Source: Candidatus Leptovillus gracilis (GTDB taxonomy: Bacteria > Chloroflexota > Anaerolineae > Promineifilales > Promineifilaceae). From it: DNA of 64,000 nucleotides. The notes under the pieces were generated by a model. The model made no database searches, was not told the origin of the DNA, and worked only from the letters and a program-made list of their open reading frames with translations. The stretch lies in assembly GCA_016716065.1 (NCBI GenBank), contig JADJXA010000002.1:959829-1023828 (forward strand), read 5' to 3'. Position numbers and translations under genes: made by a program. Below are positions 8,436 to 16,709 of the stretch, piece after piece; the stretch's first letter is position 1, and each line of letters starts with the position of its first letter.

Positions 8436-11126
8436 CTATTTCTTCAAAAAATTCCGCAGCACGGTGTGCAGAATCCCACCGTTGCGATAATAATCTACTT
8501 CTACCGGCGTGTCTACACGGCAGACAGTTTGGAAGGTAACGGCCGTGCCGTCCTCCTTCACCGCCTGCACCGTAATCTCCTGCCCCGGTTTCAATTCATC
8601 GGTCAGGTTGAGGGTGGAGAATGCTTCTGTGCCGTCCAGCCCCAACGTGGCCGCGTTTTCGCCCGCTTTGTATTGCAGCGGCAGCACCCCCATGCCCACC
8701 AGATTGCTGCGGTGGATGCGCTCGTAGCTTTCGGCGATGACCAGGCGCGCGCCCAGCAGATAGACCCCTTTGGCGGCCCAGTCGCGCGAGCTGCCCATGC
8801 CGTAATCTTTGCCGGCCAGCACCACCAGCGGCGTGCCGTCATCTTTGTAGCGCAAGGAAGCGTCGAAAATGGTCATCACCTCGCTGCTGGGCAGATAGGT
8901 GGTCCAGCCGCCTTCCGTGCCGGCGGCCATCTGGTTGCGCAGCCGCACGTTGGCGAACGTGCCGCGCGTCATCACCCGGTCGTTGCCGCGCCGCGAGCCG
9001 TAGGAGTTGAAATACTGCGGCGCCACGTCGCGCTCTAGCAAGAATTGGCCGGCCGGGCTGCTCTGGGCGATGTTGCCAGCCGGGGAAATGTGGTCCGTCG
9101 TTACCGAATCGCCCACTTTTACCAGCACCCGCGCATCGGCGATATTGCTGATGGGTTTGATCTCCGGCGTCAGGTCAGTGAAGAAAGGCGGTTCTTGGAT
9201 GTAAGTAGATTCCTCGTTCCAATCATAAATCTCGCCGCCGCTGACGGGGATGGCGTTCCATTCTTCGCTGCCGTCCCAGACATTGGCGTATTGCTCGTTG
9301 AACATCTGCGGCGTCAGCGAGGCGGCCATTGTCGCCTGAATTTCGGCGCTGCTGGGCCAGATGTCGCGCAGATAGACTGGCTCGCCGGCGTTGCCTGTGC
9401 CGATGGGGTCGTTGATCAGGTCTACGTCGGTGGCTCCGGCGAGGGCGTAGGCCACTACCAGCGGCGGCGAGGCCAGGTAGTTGGTTTTGGTGAGGGGACT
9501 GACGCGCCCTTCAAAGTTGCGGTTGCCGCTGAGGACGGCCGAGGCCACGATGTCGCCTTCTTTGATGGCGTTGGCGACGGGTTCCGGCAGCGGGCCAGAG
9601 TTGCCGATGCAGGTGGTGCAGCCGAAGCCGACGATGTGGAAGCCCAGCGCTTCCAGGTAGGGCATCAGCCCGGCTTTGTTCAGGTAGTCTTCAACCACTC
9701 GTGAGCCGGGGGCCAGGCTGGTTTTGACGTAAGGCGGCACAGTTAACCCTTTTTCAACCGCTTTTTTGGCCAGCAGCCCGGCGCCAATCATGACACTGGG
9801 GTTGGAGGTGTTGGTACAGGAGGTGATGGCGGCGATGACGACAGCCCCGTGCCCGATGGTGGTGGTACGGCCGTTGTTGGCGACTACGGCCGTTCTGTCC
9901 AAATCTTCCTCCTTCAAGCCCAACCCCTTCGGCCCCATGGGGGCCAACAGCGTTTCGCGGTACTGCTGCTTCATGTCCGCCAGGGTGATGCGGTCTTGAG
10001 GGCGTTTGGGGCCGGCCAGGCTTGGTTCCACCGTGCCCAGGTCCAGTTCCAGCGTGTCGGTGTAAATCGGGTCGGGCATGTCGTCGGTGCGGAAGAGGCC
10101 CTGCGCTTTGGTGTACGTCTCTACAAGCTGCACCAGCTCCTCAGAGCGGCCGGTGCTGCGCAAGTAGTTCAGCGTTTCCGCGTCTACGGGGAAGAAACCG
10201 ACAGTCGCGCCATATTCCGGGCACATATTGGCGATGGTCGCCCGGTCGGCCAGGGTCATGTTGCTGAGGCCGGGACCGTAAAACTCCACAAATTTGCCCA
10301 CCACGCCCTTTTGCCGCAGCAGTTGGGTGACGACCAGCACCAGATCGGTGGCCGTAGCCCCTTCGGGCAGGCTGCCGGTCAGCTTCACGCCAACCACTTC
10401 GGGAGTGAGCATGTAGATGGGTTGGTCCAGCATCACCGCTTCGGCTTCGATGCCGCCCACGCCCCAGGCCACCACGCCCAGGCCGTTGATCATGGTGGTG
10501 TGCGAATCGGTACCCACCAGGCTGTCGGGAAAAGCCACGATGCCGTCGCCCTCTGGTTTGGTCATGACAACGCTGGCCAGGTATTCCAGGTTTACCTGGT
10601 GGACAATGCCGGTGGCCGGGGGCACAACGCGGAAGTTTTGGAACGCTTCTTTGCCCCATTTCAGAAATTCATAGCGTTCACGGTTGCGCACAAATTCGCG
10701 CTCCACATTGAAAAAGAGAGCGGCGGCGGAACCGAACTGGTCCACCTGCACAGAATGGTCAATAACCAGGTCCACCGGCACGGTGGGGTTGATCTTCTTG
10801 GGGTCGCCGCCCAGGCGGGCCATGGCCGACCGCAGCGCCGCCAGGTCTACCACGGCCGGCACGCCGGTGAAGTCTTGCAGAATGACGCGGCCGGGTTTGA
10901 AGGGGATTTCGTCTTGCGCCGGCTGGTCGGCGCGCCATTTTGCCAGCTTTTCCACGTCGGCCGGCATCACCTGGTAGCCGTCGCAGGTGCGCAGCAGCGC
11001 TTCCAGCAGCACTTTGATGGAAAAGGGCAGGCGGCTGACGTCGCCTAGTTTGTTGAGTTGATAGTAATAAACGTCGGTTCCAGGGAGTTTGGCGCGCGCG
11101 CCAAAGGGGTCAAATAGTTGGGTCAT
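8436..11126 (-). CDS. acnA: aconitate hydratase A
   Basis: The 896-aa length and sequence match the AcnA/IRP1 branch of aconitases, which interconvert citrate and isocitrate in the TCA cycle with a [4Fe-4S] cluster. Cluster ligands are seen in [10 protein letters not shown] near residue 435 and [11 protein letters not shown] near 505. The swivel domain contains [14 protein letters not shown], with the active-site Ser-Arg. The start [13 protein letters not shown] is typical. A putative RBS is weak. Upstream, 11127-11344 holds short GGATTGTGGATTGCGGATT words of a dispersed repeat family. Confidence 0.97.
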   Translation of the reverse strand: MTQLFDPFGARAKLPGTDVYYYQLNKLGDVSRLPFSIKVLLEALLRTCDGYQVMPADVEKLAKWRADQPAQDEIPFKPGRVILQDFTGVPAVVDLAALRSAMARLGGDPKKINPTVPVDLVIDHSVQVDQFGSAAALFFNVEREFVRNRERYEFLKWGKEAFQNFRVVPPATGIVHQVNLEYLASVVMTKPEGDGIVAFPDSLVGTDSHTTMINGLGVVAWGVGGIEAEAVMLDQPIYMLTPEVVGVKLTGSLPEGATATDLVLVVTQLLRQKGVVGKFVEFYGPGLSNMTLADRATIANMCPEYGATVGFFPVDAETLNYLRSTGRSEELVQLVETYTKAQGLFRTDDMPDPIYTDTLELDLGTVEPSLAGPKRPQDRITLADMKQQYRETLLAPMGPKGLGLKEEDLDRTAVVANNGRTTTIGHGAVVIAAITSCTNTSNPSVMIGAGLLAKKAVEKGLTVPPYVKTSLAPGSRVVEDYLNKAGLMPYLEALGFHIVGFGCTTCIGNSGPLPEPVANAIKEGDIVASAVLSGNRNFEGRVSPLTKTNYLASPPLVVAYALAGATDVDLINDPIGTGNAGEPVYLRDIWPSSAEIQATMAASLTPQMFNEQYANVWDGSEEWNAIPVSGGEIYDWNEESTYIQEPPFFTDLTPEIKPISNIADARVLVKVGDSVTTDHISPAGNIAQSSPAGQFLLERDVAPQYFNSYGSRRGNDRVMTRGTFANVRLRNQMAAGTEGGWTTYLPSSEVMTIFDASLRYKDDGTPLVVLAGKDYGMGSSRDWAAKGVYLLGARLVIAESYERIHRSNLVGMGVLPLQYKAGENAATLGLDGTEAFSTLNLTDELKPGQEITVQAVKEDGTAVTFQTVCRVDTPVEVDYYRNGGILHTVLRNFLKK

Positions 11127-11253
11127 GCGTTACCTCTTGTGAAATCTTGGATTGTGGATTGCGGATTTCGGATTGAAAAGTGTTGGCCGCTTTCCTCTGG
11201 TGTGCAATTTGGGCGGCTGCCCCGTATCTTTCTAATTATAGCCAAAATGGGGA

Positions 11254-11284
11254 TTGGGGAAACGGCCGTTTGTAGAGGTATAAT
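11254..11284 (+). promoter_or_regulatory. possible sigma70-type promoter for the AsnC-domain gene
   Basis: TATAAT at 11279-11284 with a weak TTGGGG at 11254, spacing 19. An AACGGCCGTT palindrome fills the spacer, so a protein binding that palindrome could affect this promoter. The gene starts 60 bp downstream. Confidence 0.4.
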
Positions 11285-11344
11285 CAACATTGAACGAGGA
11301 ATGACAAACGACGAATAACTATTAACTATAAAAGAGGGCACAAT

Positions 11345-11623
11345 ATGGTAAGCGCAGTGGTTTTGTTGAATGTAGAACCAGGACAGGTGAACGAGGTGGG
11401 GGCGCGTCTGGCGGAGTTGAAAGGCATTAGCGAGGTGTTTTCGGTGGGTGGGCGTTATGACCTGGTAGCCATCATCCGCGTCAAAGACAATGACACAATG
11501 GCCCAGTTGGTGACGGAAAAGATGCACAGCGTGCCCGGCATCACCAACTCGGAAACGCTCATCGCCTTCCGCGTCTTTTCCGAACATGATCTGGCGGCGA
11601 TGTTTTCGATTGGGCTGGAGTAG
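11345..11623 (+). CDS. stand-alone Lrp/AsnC ligand-binding (RAM) domain protein
   Basis: The 92 residues, beginning MVSAVVLLNVEPGQ, correspond to the C-terminal alpha-beta sandwich of Lrp/AsnC regulators. There is no helix-turn-helix. The conserved pattern VGGRYDLVAIIRVKDND matches the effector-binding loop. Such single-domain proteins form oligomers and may bind amino acids or modulate full-length Lrp proteins, one of which lies at 49928-50422 in this window. AAAGAGGG upstream is a plausible RBS. A strong hairpin follows the stop. Confidence 0.85.
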   Translation: MVSAVVLLNVEPGQVNEVGARLAELKGISEVFSVGGRYDLVAIIRVKDNDTMAQLVTEKMHSVPGITNSETLIAFRVFSEHDLAAMFSIGLE

Positions 11624-11661
11624 GGCGGGGGGACGGTGTTCAGTAATCAATAATCAGTAAT

Positions 11662-11699
11662 CAGTAATCAGTGTTCAGTCTACTGAACACTGATTACTG
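11662..11699. terminator. 18-bp hairpin between convergent genes
   Basis: Arms CAGTAATCAGTGTTCAGT and its complement are separated by only 2 nt. It is preceded by three further partial CAGTAATCA units from 11641. Position between convergent genes suggests a bidirectional terminator built from a short repeated word. Confidence 0.55.
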
Positions 11700-11709
11700 A
11701 ACACTGAAA

Positions 11710-13110
11710 CTATCCGCCTAAGGAATCAATGTAGTCCAGCGAAATCTGCGCTGGGTAGAAGTTTTCGTTGACGGCCAGAGCCGATTGATACGCCTGTCGC
11801 GCTTCGGAAATGCGGCCTAACTCCAGTAGGACGTGCCCCTGATACCAGTAGGTTTCTTCCACATTGCGGCCCCCCTGCGTATCCAATGTCGCTTGAACCA
11901 GGTCCAATACGTCCTGGCCGCGACCAGCCTTCCAATACGCCAGGTAGGGCATGAATTCATACCACAGAATGCGCGGCGGCAGCCCAATTTCTCGCGCCCG
12001 ATCATACGCCTGCGCGCCACCCTGGTAATATTGCTGATCGCCGGTCAGGCTGGCGATGCGTGTCAGGGCTGTGCCCAGGTTGAACCAGGTCATGGGGTCG
12101 TCGGGGGTGGCTTTGGTTTCCGATTCGGCCAGGGAAGCGACGTACTGCCACATCTTCAGATCGTCAAACATCACTTCGCCCAGAATAGCGGCTACTTCAC
12201 TTTCTTGCTCTGGTTTGTAGACAACGTAGAAAGTGTAATTAAACTGCTGCCAATAGCCGACTAATTCGTCGTAGCTGTCGGTGCGGCCGCTGCCATCCCA
12301 GGGACCCAGATAGCTGTCCTGGCTGTACAGTTCTTGCCGCACATCATCGTAGCCATAGACGGTGAGATAGTGACCCCACCAGCCAGATTCCGGCAGTTCG
12401 TACCCCTTTTCGACGACTACCGGGTAGCCGGCCGCCAGGAACCGCTTGACCATCTCCAGCGAGCCACCGGAGCGGGCGATGGCGTTAAAGCCGGGTGTAA
12501 ACTCATTGACATAATCGGCGATTTGCCAGGGGCTGACGTTGCGGTCTTCGGGATTGGGTTTCAGGTAGCTGGCAACCTGATCTTGGGTGACGGGGTTGCC
12601 ATACCAGTTGAGGACCTGGGTCAGGTTGGCCGGACCGCAGTTGTTAAAGCTTTGTTTGATGACACCCATGTCGGGCAGGAGTACCCGCTCCGGCAGTGGT
12701 TCGGGCGTCGGGGTGAGGGTGGGTGTTGGGGTGGCGGTGGGTGGTTGGGTGGGTTCGGGGGTGGCGGCTACGGCCGTTTCCGTGTCGGCTTGCGGTGGTT
12801 GGGTGGGTACGGCCGTTTCCGTTGGTGCCTCCACCGGCGCGTCCGTTGGTCTGGCAGCAACCAGGGCGCTGATGTCTACCTGGCTGGCCGCGTCGGCGGC
12901 CGCCGGGGCCGGCAGCGCCGCGGCCACCGGCGCAACCTGCTTAATCACCCCTTCGCTGATGCTGCCCAGGAACGGGCTGCGTTCTTGCAAAGCCACCCGG
13001 TAACGGCCAGGAATTGCCTGGACCACGCGGGGTAGGGCCAACAACCCCATAATCACCACAAACTGAATACCAACAATCAATAGAATAAGATTTCGTGTAC
13101 GATTTTTCAT
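11710..13110 (-). CDS. membrane-anchored C39-like peptidase with TPR tail (paralogue 1)
   Basis: The ATG at 13110 puts a single hydrophobic anchor at residues about 7-28 (LILLIVGIQFVVIMGLLAL). A long Thr/Pro/Ala linker follows, rich in PTATPTPTLTPTPEP. The papain-fold C39_2 domain has its putative catalytic Cys in QSFNNCGPANLTQVL and His in GWWGHYLTVYGYDD. The C-terminal third is made of TPR-like helices (WFNLGTALTRIASLTGDQQYYQGG). The C39_2 family cleaves peptides or has lost activity; no ABC exporter is nearby, so bacteriocin processing is unlikely. The next gene is a clear paralogue of the same layout. Confidence 0.8.
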   Translation of the reverse strand: MKNRTRNLILLIVGIQFVVIMGLLALPRVVQAIPGRYRVALQERSPFLGSISEGVIKQVAPVAAALPAPAAADAASQVDISALVAARPTDAPVEAPTETAVPTQPPQADTETAVAATPEPTQPPTATPTPTLTPTPEPLPERVLLPDMGVIKQSFNNCGPANLTQVLNWYGNPVTQDQVASYLKPNPEDRNVSPWQIADYVNEFTPGFNAIARSGGSLEMVKRFLAAGYPVVVEKGYELPESGWWGHYLTVYGYDDVRQELYSQDSYLGPWDGSGRTDSYDELVGYWQQFNYTFYVVYKPEQESEVAAILGEVMFDDLKMWQYVASLAESETKATPDDPMTWFNLGTALTRIASLTGDQQYYQGGAQAYDRAREIGLPPRILWYEFMPYLAYWKAGRGQDVLDLVQATLDTQGGRNVEETYWYQGHVLLELGRISEARQAYQSALAVNENFYPAQISLDYIDSLGG

Positions 13111-13123
13111 AAGCGTGAAGGAT

Positions 13124-13160
13124 TTACAATTGGTCCTGAGCTTGCCGAAGGATTGACGAT
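13124..13160. repeat. dispersed repeat copy (CTGAGCTTGCCGAAG family)
   Basis: This 35-37 bp piece, containing GGTCCTGAGCTTGCCGAAGG, separates the two C39-like genes. Its reverse complement recurs nearly unchanged at about 19990-20027, inside the GT39-like gene. Shorter relatives are at 45360-45400 and 47455-47480. Confidence 0.7.
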
Positions 13161-13166
13161 TGTAAA

Positions 13167-14525
13167 TCAACTACCTCCGTTTTCGATTTTAGACAGGGCG
13201 GCGGCGGCCGGAGCGAAGTTGGGGTTGAAGTTGGCCGCTTGCTGCAAGTTTTGCCGGGCAGATTGCACATTGCCCAATGCTTCTTCAGCCAGACCTTTGT
13301 AGTAAAAAGATTCCTCAAAATAAGGACGATTTTCCAGCGTCACATCGGCCAGCAAGATGATGTCGTCGTAGCGGCCGGTCTGGTAATAAGCCTCGTAGGG
13401 GCCAAACTGGTACCATAACATGCGCCAGGGCAGGCCGATGGCCCGCGCCTGATCGAAGGCGGCGGCCGCTTCGGCGTATTGGCCCAAAGCGTTGTAGGTT
13501 GTGCCCAGGTTAAACCAGTTGAAGGCATTGTCCGGGTTGGCGGCCGTTTCGGCGCGAATGGCGTACAGGGCGTTTTGCCACATGGTGGCGTCATCCATGT
13601 TTTCGCCAATGATTTCGGCGACTTCGGCGGCGCGTTCCGGCGGGTAAAGGACGATGTAGTTGCGGTTGAAGTGCGGCCAGAATTCAGCGACGGTGCTGTA
13701 GGGCAGGTCACGGCCGTCTACATCGGCGTTTTGCAAAGGTTCATCACTCGTGCCCAGCCAGGAATCGTAGACCCAGAACTGCTGCCGGTCGTCGTCGTAG
13801 GCAACCACCAGCATGTAATGGCCGTACCAACCCATCCAGCGAAACTCGCCTGGCGGCTCGATGCCAATTTCCAGGATCACCGGGAAGCCGGCGGCGATGA
13901 GGCGGCGGACAGTGAAGGCGTCGCCGTTGGCGCGGGTGATGGCTTCCACGTCGGTCTGGTTCTGCACGTAGGCGGCCATCTCCTGCGGCGTTACGTTGCG
14001 GTCTTCAGGATTGGGCTTCAGCACGGCCGCCGTTGTGTTCTGATTGATGCGGATGCCGAAATAGCTCAAGGTCATCGCCAGAGTCGCCGGTCCACAGTTG
14101 TTCCACTCTTGAAACTGATGGGTGATGCCTTCCAGCCGGGCCGTTCTGGGAATGGGTATAAGCGTTGGCGTGGGCGGTGGTGGGGTGAAGGTGGCCGGCA
14201 GAGTCGGCGGCAGGGTAGGGCTGGCGGGTGGCGTGGCCGTCGCCAAGAGTTGGCTGGCGTTGGCTAACGGCGTGTTGGTCGGCGGCAGGAGGGTGGCTGG
14301 CGGGGCGGGTGTGGCGATGGGGTTCAGCAGCAAACTGAGGTCGGCGGTGATGGCGACGGTGGGCAGGATGGCGACTTTCTGCGGCGGCGCACCGATGTCT
14401 TGAATCGGTTTGGGCAGCCGGGCCAGATAGCGCGGCGGCACAGCGCGCAAAACCGTTGGCGTAACCAGTATGCCAAGCAAAACAGTTCCCATCAGGATTA
14501 GTAGGAGGATGATTCTTCTGCTCAT
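13167..14525 (-). CDS. membrane-anchored C39-like peptidase with TPR tail (paralogue 2)
   Basis: The ATG at 14525 follows an AAGG-type RBS; a TTG 15 bases further upstream is possible. The layout equals the neighbouring paralogue: one N-terminal membrane segment (IILLLILMGTVLLGILVTP), a Thr/Pro/Ala linker, and a C39_2 domain with Cys in EWNNCGPATLAMTL and His in GWYGHYMLVVAYDD. TPR repeats follow, including WFNLGTTYNALGQYAEAAAAFDQARAIG. The two proteins share GIxQxFxxxNNCGPAxL and KPNPEDRNV, so they arose by tandem duplication. The active domain would face the outside of the membrane. Confidence 0.8.
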   Translation of the reverse strand: MSRRIILLLILMGTVLLGILVTPTVLRAVPPRYLARLPKPIQDIGAPPQKVAILPTVAITADLSLLLNPIATPAPPATLLPPTNTPLANASQLLATATPPASPTLPPTLPATFTPPPPTPTLIPIPRTARLEGITHQFQEWNNCGPATLAMTLSYFGIRINQNTTAAVLKPNPEDRNVTPQEMAAYVQNQTDVEAITRANGDAFTVRRLIAAGFPVILEIGIEPPGEFRWMGWYGHYMLVVAYDDDRQQFWVYDSWLGTSDEPLQNADVDGRDLPYSTVAEFWPHFNRNYIVLYPPERAAEVAEIIGENMDDATMWQNALYAIRAETAANPDNAFNWFNLGTTYNALGQYAEAAAAFDQARAIGLPWRMLWYQFGPYEAYYQTGRYDDIILLADVTLENRPYFEESFYYKGLAEEALGNVQSARQNLQQAANFNPNFAPAAAALSKIENGGS

Positions 14526-14825
14526 TTGCCTTGTGTCCAACCTGGGGCATTATAGCGCAGTCAACCAACCGCCCAAAGGCTGCCGGCAGACTCTTACCAA
14601 CTCCTTAAACTATACCTGACAAGATGACAAGGTGACATTTGGCAAGGTGATGGGGTAAAAGCCGGGTTTACCCGGCTTTGTTTTGTAGACCGGCGCTTTA
14701 GCGCTGGTCGTCGCCGGTTGTTCGCTGCGCCTGGAGCTAAAGCCCCAGGCTAAAAAACGACGCCCCGTAAACGGGGCTAGAGACGACCGTGATGGTAACG
14801 ACAAGCCTCTCAGAGGCTCCCCAGA
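14526..14825. repeat. 300-bp intergenic region with REP-like hairpins
   Basis: No gene is seen. From the left it holds repeated TGACAAG/TGACAAGGTGACA words (14618-14650). A hairpin AAAGCCGGG-TTTA-CCCGGCTTT lies at 14658-14679. Next come the GCGCTTTAGCGC and CTGGAGCTAAAGCCCCAG dyads, then GCCCCG-TAAA-CGGGGC at 14762-14777. The cluster of short palindromes with TTTA/TAAA loops is REP-like. Read on the minus strand, the first hairpin is followed by TTTT and could end the acetyltransferase transcript. Confidence 0.6.
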
Positions 14826-15305
14826 TTATGGAGATGTTACCCTTTGCGCATATAACGGCCGTTTCATATGCACGTCCCCATCCACCCAGGCGTAAGGGGT
14901 AAAGCCGCATCCCTGGTAGAGACGAATGGCTGCCGTCCATGTATCGGTGGTTTCGACGAGCAGTTCGTGGCAGCCGCGGCGCTGCGCTTCGACGATGAGG
15001 TGTTCGGAAATGGCCCGGCCCAACCCGCGCCGCCGGTGGGTCGGACGGATGGAAACGCGGACGATGCGTCCGACGCCAGGCGCTTCCAGCCACAGCGCGC
15101 CAGTCCCAATTAACACGCCAGCCTCTTCGGCCACAAAAAAGGCGTGCCCGGCGTGGATGTAGCTGGTCATGATGTCGTTCAGGTCGGGGTTGCGCGTGGG
15201 GTCCAGCGTGCCCCAATGTTCGTGCAGACCATCCAGGATGAGCTGTTGGGCGGCTGGTTGGTCGGTAGGGTGGAACGGCCGTATCTGGTAGGTGGGTTTT
15301 GTCAT
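14826..15305 (-). CDS. GNAT-family N-acetyltransferase
   Basis: The 159-aa protein begins MTKPTYQIRPFHPTDQPAA, the usual GNAT beta1-alpha1 start. The acetyl-CoA pyrophosphate-binding motif appears as SIRPTHRRRGLGRAISEHL (R/QxxGxG/A form RRRGLG). The C-terminus YQGCGFTPYAWVDGDVHMKRPL is typical of the fold. The ATG at 15305 is preferred because all residues upstream in the frame are non-homologous low-complexity sequence. The acceptor substrate cannot be told from sequence. Confidence 0.85.
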   Translation of the reverse strand: MTKPTYQIRPFHPTDQPAAQQLILDGLHEHWGTLDPTRNPDLNDIMTSYIHAGHAFFVAEEAGVLIGTGALWLEAPGVGRIVRVSIRPTHRRRGLGRAISEHLIVEAQRRGCHELLVETTDTWTAAIRLYQGCGFTPYAWVDGDVHMKRPLYAQRVTSP

Positions 15306-15480
15306 ACGGCGAGAATATAGCAGACAAGGTGACAAGGGGACAGGGAGAAGGGGAGAGGGGGCGGATTGGGGTTTGTTTGGTATCATACTGTAGATAAAAA
15401 TGGTTCTCTGAGCTTTCCTGTGGCTGCCACAGAATTCATCAGAGACCCATAAAAACCAGTAGTCGAGACGGCCGTTGTCT

Positions 15481-16473
15481 ATGTTAAAACACATGCACAC
15501 CATTTTAAATCCTGCCTGGTATCAAGGTTTTCGGCGGCGCGCGCCTTATTTTGAGGGGTGGTATTTTAAGCTGGTAGACGCGGCCACGCAGCAGCGTTAT
15601 GCCATCATCCCCGGCGTGTTTAAGAGCCAGGACCCCCACGCCTTCATTCAGGTGCTCAACGGGCAAACAGGCGCCGCCCATTATCACCGCTTTCCCCTGG
15701 AGATGTTTTGGGCGTCCGACAACCGCTTTGAGATTCACATTGGCGGCAGCCGATTTGCGGCCGATGGGCTGACGCTGGCTGTTGACACGCCCACGCAGAC
15801 CATTCGCGGCGAGGTACGCCTGGGCGACCTGGTCCCCTGGCCGGTGGCGCTGACTGCGCCGGGTATTATGGGCTGGTATGCCTGGGTCCCGACGATGGAA
15901 TGTTATCACGGCGTCATCAGCCTGGACCATGGGCTGCATGGTGGCCTGGAGGTGGATGGCGAACGGGTGGATTTCAACGGCGGTCGCGGCTATATTGAGA
16001 AGGATTGGGGGCAGTCGTTTCCGCAGGCGTGGGTGTGGCTGCAAAGCAACCATTTCGAGCGGCAAGGCGTCTGCCTGACCGGGTCTGTTGCCATTATTCC
16101 CTGGAAGCGGGCGACGTTTACCGGTTTTATCGTGGGGCTGTGGCTGGACGGCCGTCTCTATCGTTTTGCCACCTACACCGGCGCCCACGTGGCCGAACTG
16201 GCCGTGACGGATGAGACGGTGCAGTGGGTCTTGCGCGACAAACGCCATCAACTGTCTATCCTGGCGCGGCGCGGTGCGGCCAGTTTGTACGGCCTGCTGA
16301 AAGGGCCGACCACGGTAGAAATGGGTAAACGAGTCGAAGAGACCCTGACGGCCGCCATAGACGTGCAGCTTTGCGCCCTGGAAGGCGGCCATGAGCGCGA
16401 GTTGTATGCAGGACACGGCCGCTGCGCCGGTTTAGAGGTTCACAACGCGGCCGCGCTGCTCGTCGGCCGCTAA
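15481..16473 (+). CDS. tocopherol cyclase-like protein
   Basis: The 330 residues follow the tocopherol-cyclase family pattern: an N-terminal NPAWYQGFRRRAPYFEGWYFKLVD, the central PFAM-like run MGWYAWVPTMECYHGVISLDH, and GYIEKDWGQSFPQAWVWLQSNHF. In plants and cyanobacteria this family closes the chromanol ring of vitamin E. Homologues in non-photosynthetic bacteria are of unknown role, and I see no other tocopherol genes here, so a different lipid or hydrophobic substrate is likely. The ATG at 15481 is used; a TTG 6 bases upstream and an ATG at 15493 are alternatives. Confidence 0.8.
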   Translation: MLKHMHTILNPAWYQGFRRRAPYFEGWYFKLVDAATQQRYAIIPGVFKSQDPHAFIQVLNGQTGAAHYHRFPLEMFWASDNRFEIHIGGSRFAADGLTLAVDTPTQTIRGEVRLGDLVPWPVALTAPGIMGWYAWVPTMECYHGVISLDHGLHGGLEVDGERVDFNGGRGYIEKDWGQSFPQAWVWLQSNHFERQGVCLTGSVAIIPWKRATFTGFIVGLWLDGRLYRFATYTGAHVAELAVTDETVQWVLRDKRHQLSILARRGAASLYGLLKGPTTVEMGKRVEETLTAAIDVQLCALEGGHERELYAGHGRCAGLEVHNAAALLVGR

Positions 16474-16496
16474 ATGCTTTCTATCCTGAAAATAGT

Positions 16497-16554
16497 CCAC
16501 AGATTACACCGATTTCACAGATTAAAAATTTGTGTCCACCTGTGAAATCTGTGG
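16497..16554. repeat. nested CACAGATT inverted repeats
   Basis: CCACAGAT/ATCTGTGG (outer) and GATTTCACAG/CTGTGAAATC (inner) form a nested imperfect hairpin downstream of the tocopherol-cyclase-like gene. The words are the same as in the hairpin at 7456-7503. Confidence 0.5.
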
Positions 16555-16611
16555 ATATTCATTCCTGGTGGTGGGTTCAGCCCACTTATGATCAACTAGA
16601 AATTACATGGC

Positions 16612-16648
16612 CCAGATTGGACCAATCTTCAAGATTGGTCCAATCTGG
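16612..16648. repeat. 37-bp perfect palindrome, TTGGACCAATCTT family
   Basis: Arms CCAGATTGGACCAATCTT and its complement meet around a single central C. It lies between convergent genes. A sister element with the same architecture and a one-base centre is at 58476-58508, and a degenerate form is near 28709-28729. Confidence 0.65.
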
Positions 16649-16709
16649 ACGTCTATTGTTTGATTTTCCTTCCTTATGAATGAAGTCTCCTCAGGTAGGG
16701 CGGCCGGCG

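Noticed and set aside
9849..11048. 399-codon plus-strand frame opposite acnA
   Set aside because: It is a GC-driven shadow of acnA with His/Gln/Val-rich composition and no recognisable fold.
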